Part shown: in pieces, positions 12,635-13,809 of the stretch
Numbering within the stretch: position 1 is the stretch's first letter
How the letters are laid out: every line of letters starts with the position of its first letter
NCBI GenBank assembly: GCA_050184225.1
Contig: JBFXAN010000165.1
Span: 1-13,809, forward strand
Direction of reading: 5' to 3'
Origin: JBFXAN01 sp050184225
GTDB taxonomy: Bacteria; Chloroflexota; Dehalococcoidia; CAUJGQ01
Length of the DNA stretch: 13,809 nucleotides
The notes under the pieces: generated by a model
The model's input: the letters and a program-made list of their open reading frames with translations, nothing else
Databases searched by the model: none
Told to the model about the DNA's origin: nothing
Made by a program: the position numbers and the translations under genes

Positions 12635-13809
12635 ATGGTCACGACGTTGCGAGCGGTTGAGCGAATTGAAGCGGAGCCGGAGGAGGTGGGACTCTCCTCG
12701 TCCGGACTCGGTAATGTCACGCGGCTCGTTCAGGGCTATGTGGACAGCGGCAAGATCCCTGGCGCAATCTCGGTGATCGCCCGCCGCGGCAAGGTCGTTC
12801 ATTTCGAAACCTACGGCCGGCGGGACGCCGAGGCGGACACGTCGATGACGGCCGATACGATCTTCCGCATCTATTCGATGACCAAGCCGATCGCCAGCGT
12901 CGCCCTGATGACCCTCTACCAGGAGGGCAAGTTTCAGTTGGACGATCCCGCCTCGAAGTTCATCCCTGAATTCAAGGGTCTCAAGGTGTTCGCCGGTGGC
13001 ACCGCCGATCGGTATGAGACGCGCGACCCAGCCCGCGAGATGACGGTGCGCGACCTGCTCATGCATACCTCCGGGCTGGTCGGCGCTGGTATCGTCGCCG
13101 ATCCCGCAATGGTCGTCAGCCAGCTCTACGGCCGCGCCGAATTACGTGGCTCCGCCTCCGGCGGCACCCTAGCGGAAATGGTGAAACGGCTGGGCGAGCT
13201 TCCGTTGCAGGTTGACCCCGGCTCGCGCTGGATCTACGGCATCTCGACCGACCTGGTCGGCTATCTCTGTGAGGTGATCGGCGGCATGCCGCTCGACCGC
13301 TTCCTCGCCGAGCGGATCTTCGCGCCGCTCGGCATGACCGACACCGGCTTCCATGTTCCCACCGAGAAGGTTGATCGGTTTGCGGCGAACTATCGTCCCG
13401 GCGGCGAAGGCGAGCCGACCTATGTCTCGATCGACCGGCCGGACGAGACAAGCATCTACACGCGTCCGCGCACGTACTTCTCCGGCGCCGGCGGGCTTGT
13501 CTCCACCGCGGCGGACTACATGCGCTTCTGCAAAATGCTTGCCAATGGTGGCGAACTGGACGGAGCGCGCATCCTCGGACCACGGACGGTGCAGTTCATG
13601 GCGATGAACCACCTGCCGGGCGGTAGCGACCTCACCGGCATGGGCGCGCGCCTGGGCGAGACGACGCTGCACGGCATCGGCTTTGGGCTTGGGTTCGCGG
13701 TGCTGCTCGACCCGACCGTCGCCCAGGTGATCGGCACACCCGGCGAGTACTACTGGGGCGGGGCTGCATCCACCGCCTTCTTCGTCAATCCCGCCGAAGA
13801 GCTGATCAT
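12635..13809 (+). CDS. Class C beta-lactamase-like serine hydrolase (EstB-type esterase), 3' truncated
   Basis: The gene runs off the window after 391 complete codons. It belongs to the serine beta-lactamase/penicillin-binding-protein-like hydrolases. The SxxK nucleophile motif is YSMTKPI (Ser81, Lys84). The second motif region is WIYGISTDLVGY (Tyr201), where true class C enzymes have YxN, so here Tyr-Gly-Ile-Ser replaces it. A third-site candidate is YYWGGAAST (374-377), in place of KTG. MTVRDLLMHTSGL and ILGPRTVQFMA are further family landmarks. This motif set fits carboxylesterases or peptidases of the family better than an antibiotic-degrading lactamase. There is no signal peptide, so it is likely cytosolic. 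AGGAG lies 9 bp upstream of the ATG. The C-terminus is outside the window. Confidence 0.9.
   Translation, partial: MVTTLRAVERIEAEPEEVGLSSSGLGNVTRLVQGYVDSGKIPGAISVIARRGKVVHFETYGRRDAEADTSMTADTIFRIYSMTKPIASVALMTLYQEGKFQLDDPASKFIPEFKGLKVFAGGTADRYETRDPAREMTVRDLLMHTSGLVGAGIVADPAMVVSQLYGRAELRGSASGGTLAEMVKRLGELPLQVDPGSRWIYGISTDLVGYLCEVIGGMPLDRFLAERIFAPLGMTDTGFHVPTEKVDRFAANYRPGGEGEPTYVSIDRPDETSIYTRPRTYFSGAGGLVSTAADYMRFCKMLANGGELDGARILGPRTVQFMAMNHLPGGSDLTGMGARLGETTLHGIGFGLGFAVLLDPTVAQVIGTPGEYYWGGAASTAFFVNPAEELI

Overview
The window is GC-rich, gene-dense bacterial chromosome. It looks like a member of the Chloroflexota, probably Thermomicrobia/Sphaerobacter-like. This rests on the strong G/C bias at third codon positions, an overlapping pair of coenzyme F420 genes (cofD-cofC), SurE, a MoxR-VWA pair and small exported proteins. 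The taxonomic call is inference, since there is no rRNA or tRNA in the window.

Layout, left to right. (1) 1-1254 (+): the end of an S9 prolyl-oligopeptidase-family peptidase, then a translationally linked protein with a C-terminal GNAT domain, starting at TTG. (2) 1285-3051 (-): an alpha/beta hydrolase followed by surE. Between them lies a 157-bp element: two inverted arrays of a 7-bp repeat (CTAACGG on one side, CCRTTAG on the other) around an AT-rich core that carries a likely surE promoter. (3) 3231-4918 (+): cofD and cofC, overlapping by ATGA, for F420 biosynthesis. (4) 4935-5264 (-): a small exported four-cysteine protein. (5) 5546-6505 (+): a quinone-oxidoreductase-like dehydrogenase, followed by a 42-codon membrane-protein gene on the other strand (6562-6690). 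(6) 6828-7661 (+): a second alpha/beta hydrolase. (7) 7808-8505 (-): a VapBC-type toxin-antitoxin pair with a recognisable promoter and operator-like repeats. (8) 8849-11774 (+): a tight three-gene operon of a MoxR/RavA-like AAA+ ATPase, a VWA-domain protein and a 69-residue protein of unknown family. (9) 11916-12455 (+): an exported protein of unknown function. (10) 12635 to the window end (+): a class C beta-lactamase-like serine hydrolase, cut off by the window.

Most genes look like ordinary accessory metabolism. The parts most worth attention are the MoxR-VWA-small-protein operon (a probable ATP-driven remodelling module with an altered P-loop), the inverted heptad-repeat element that supplies a stop codon to one gene and the 5' leader of the next, and the unlisted 42-residue membrane protein.
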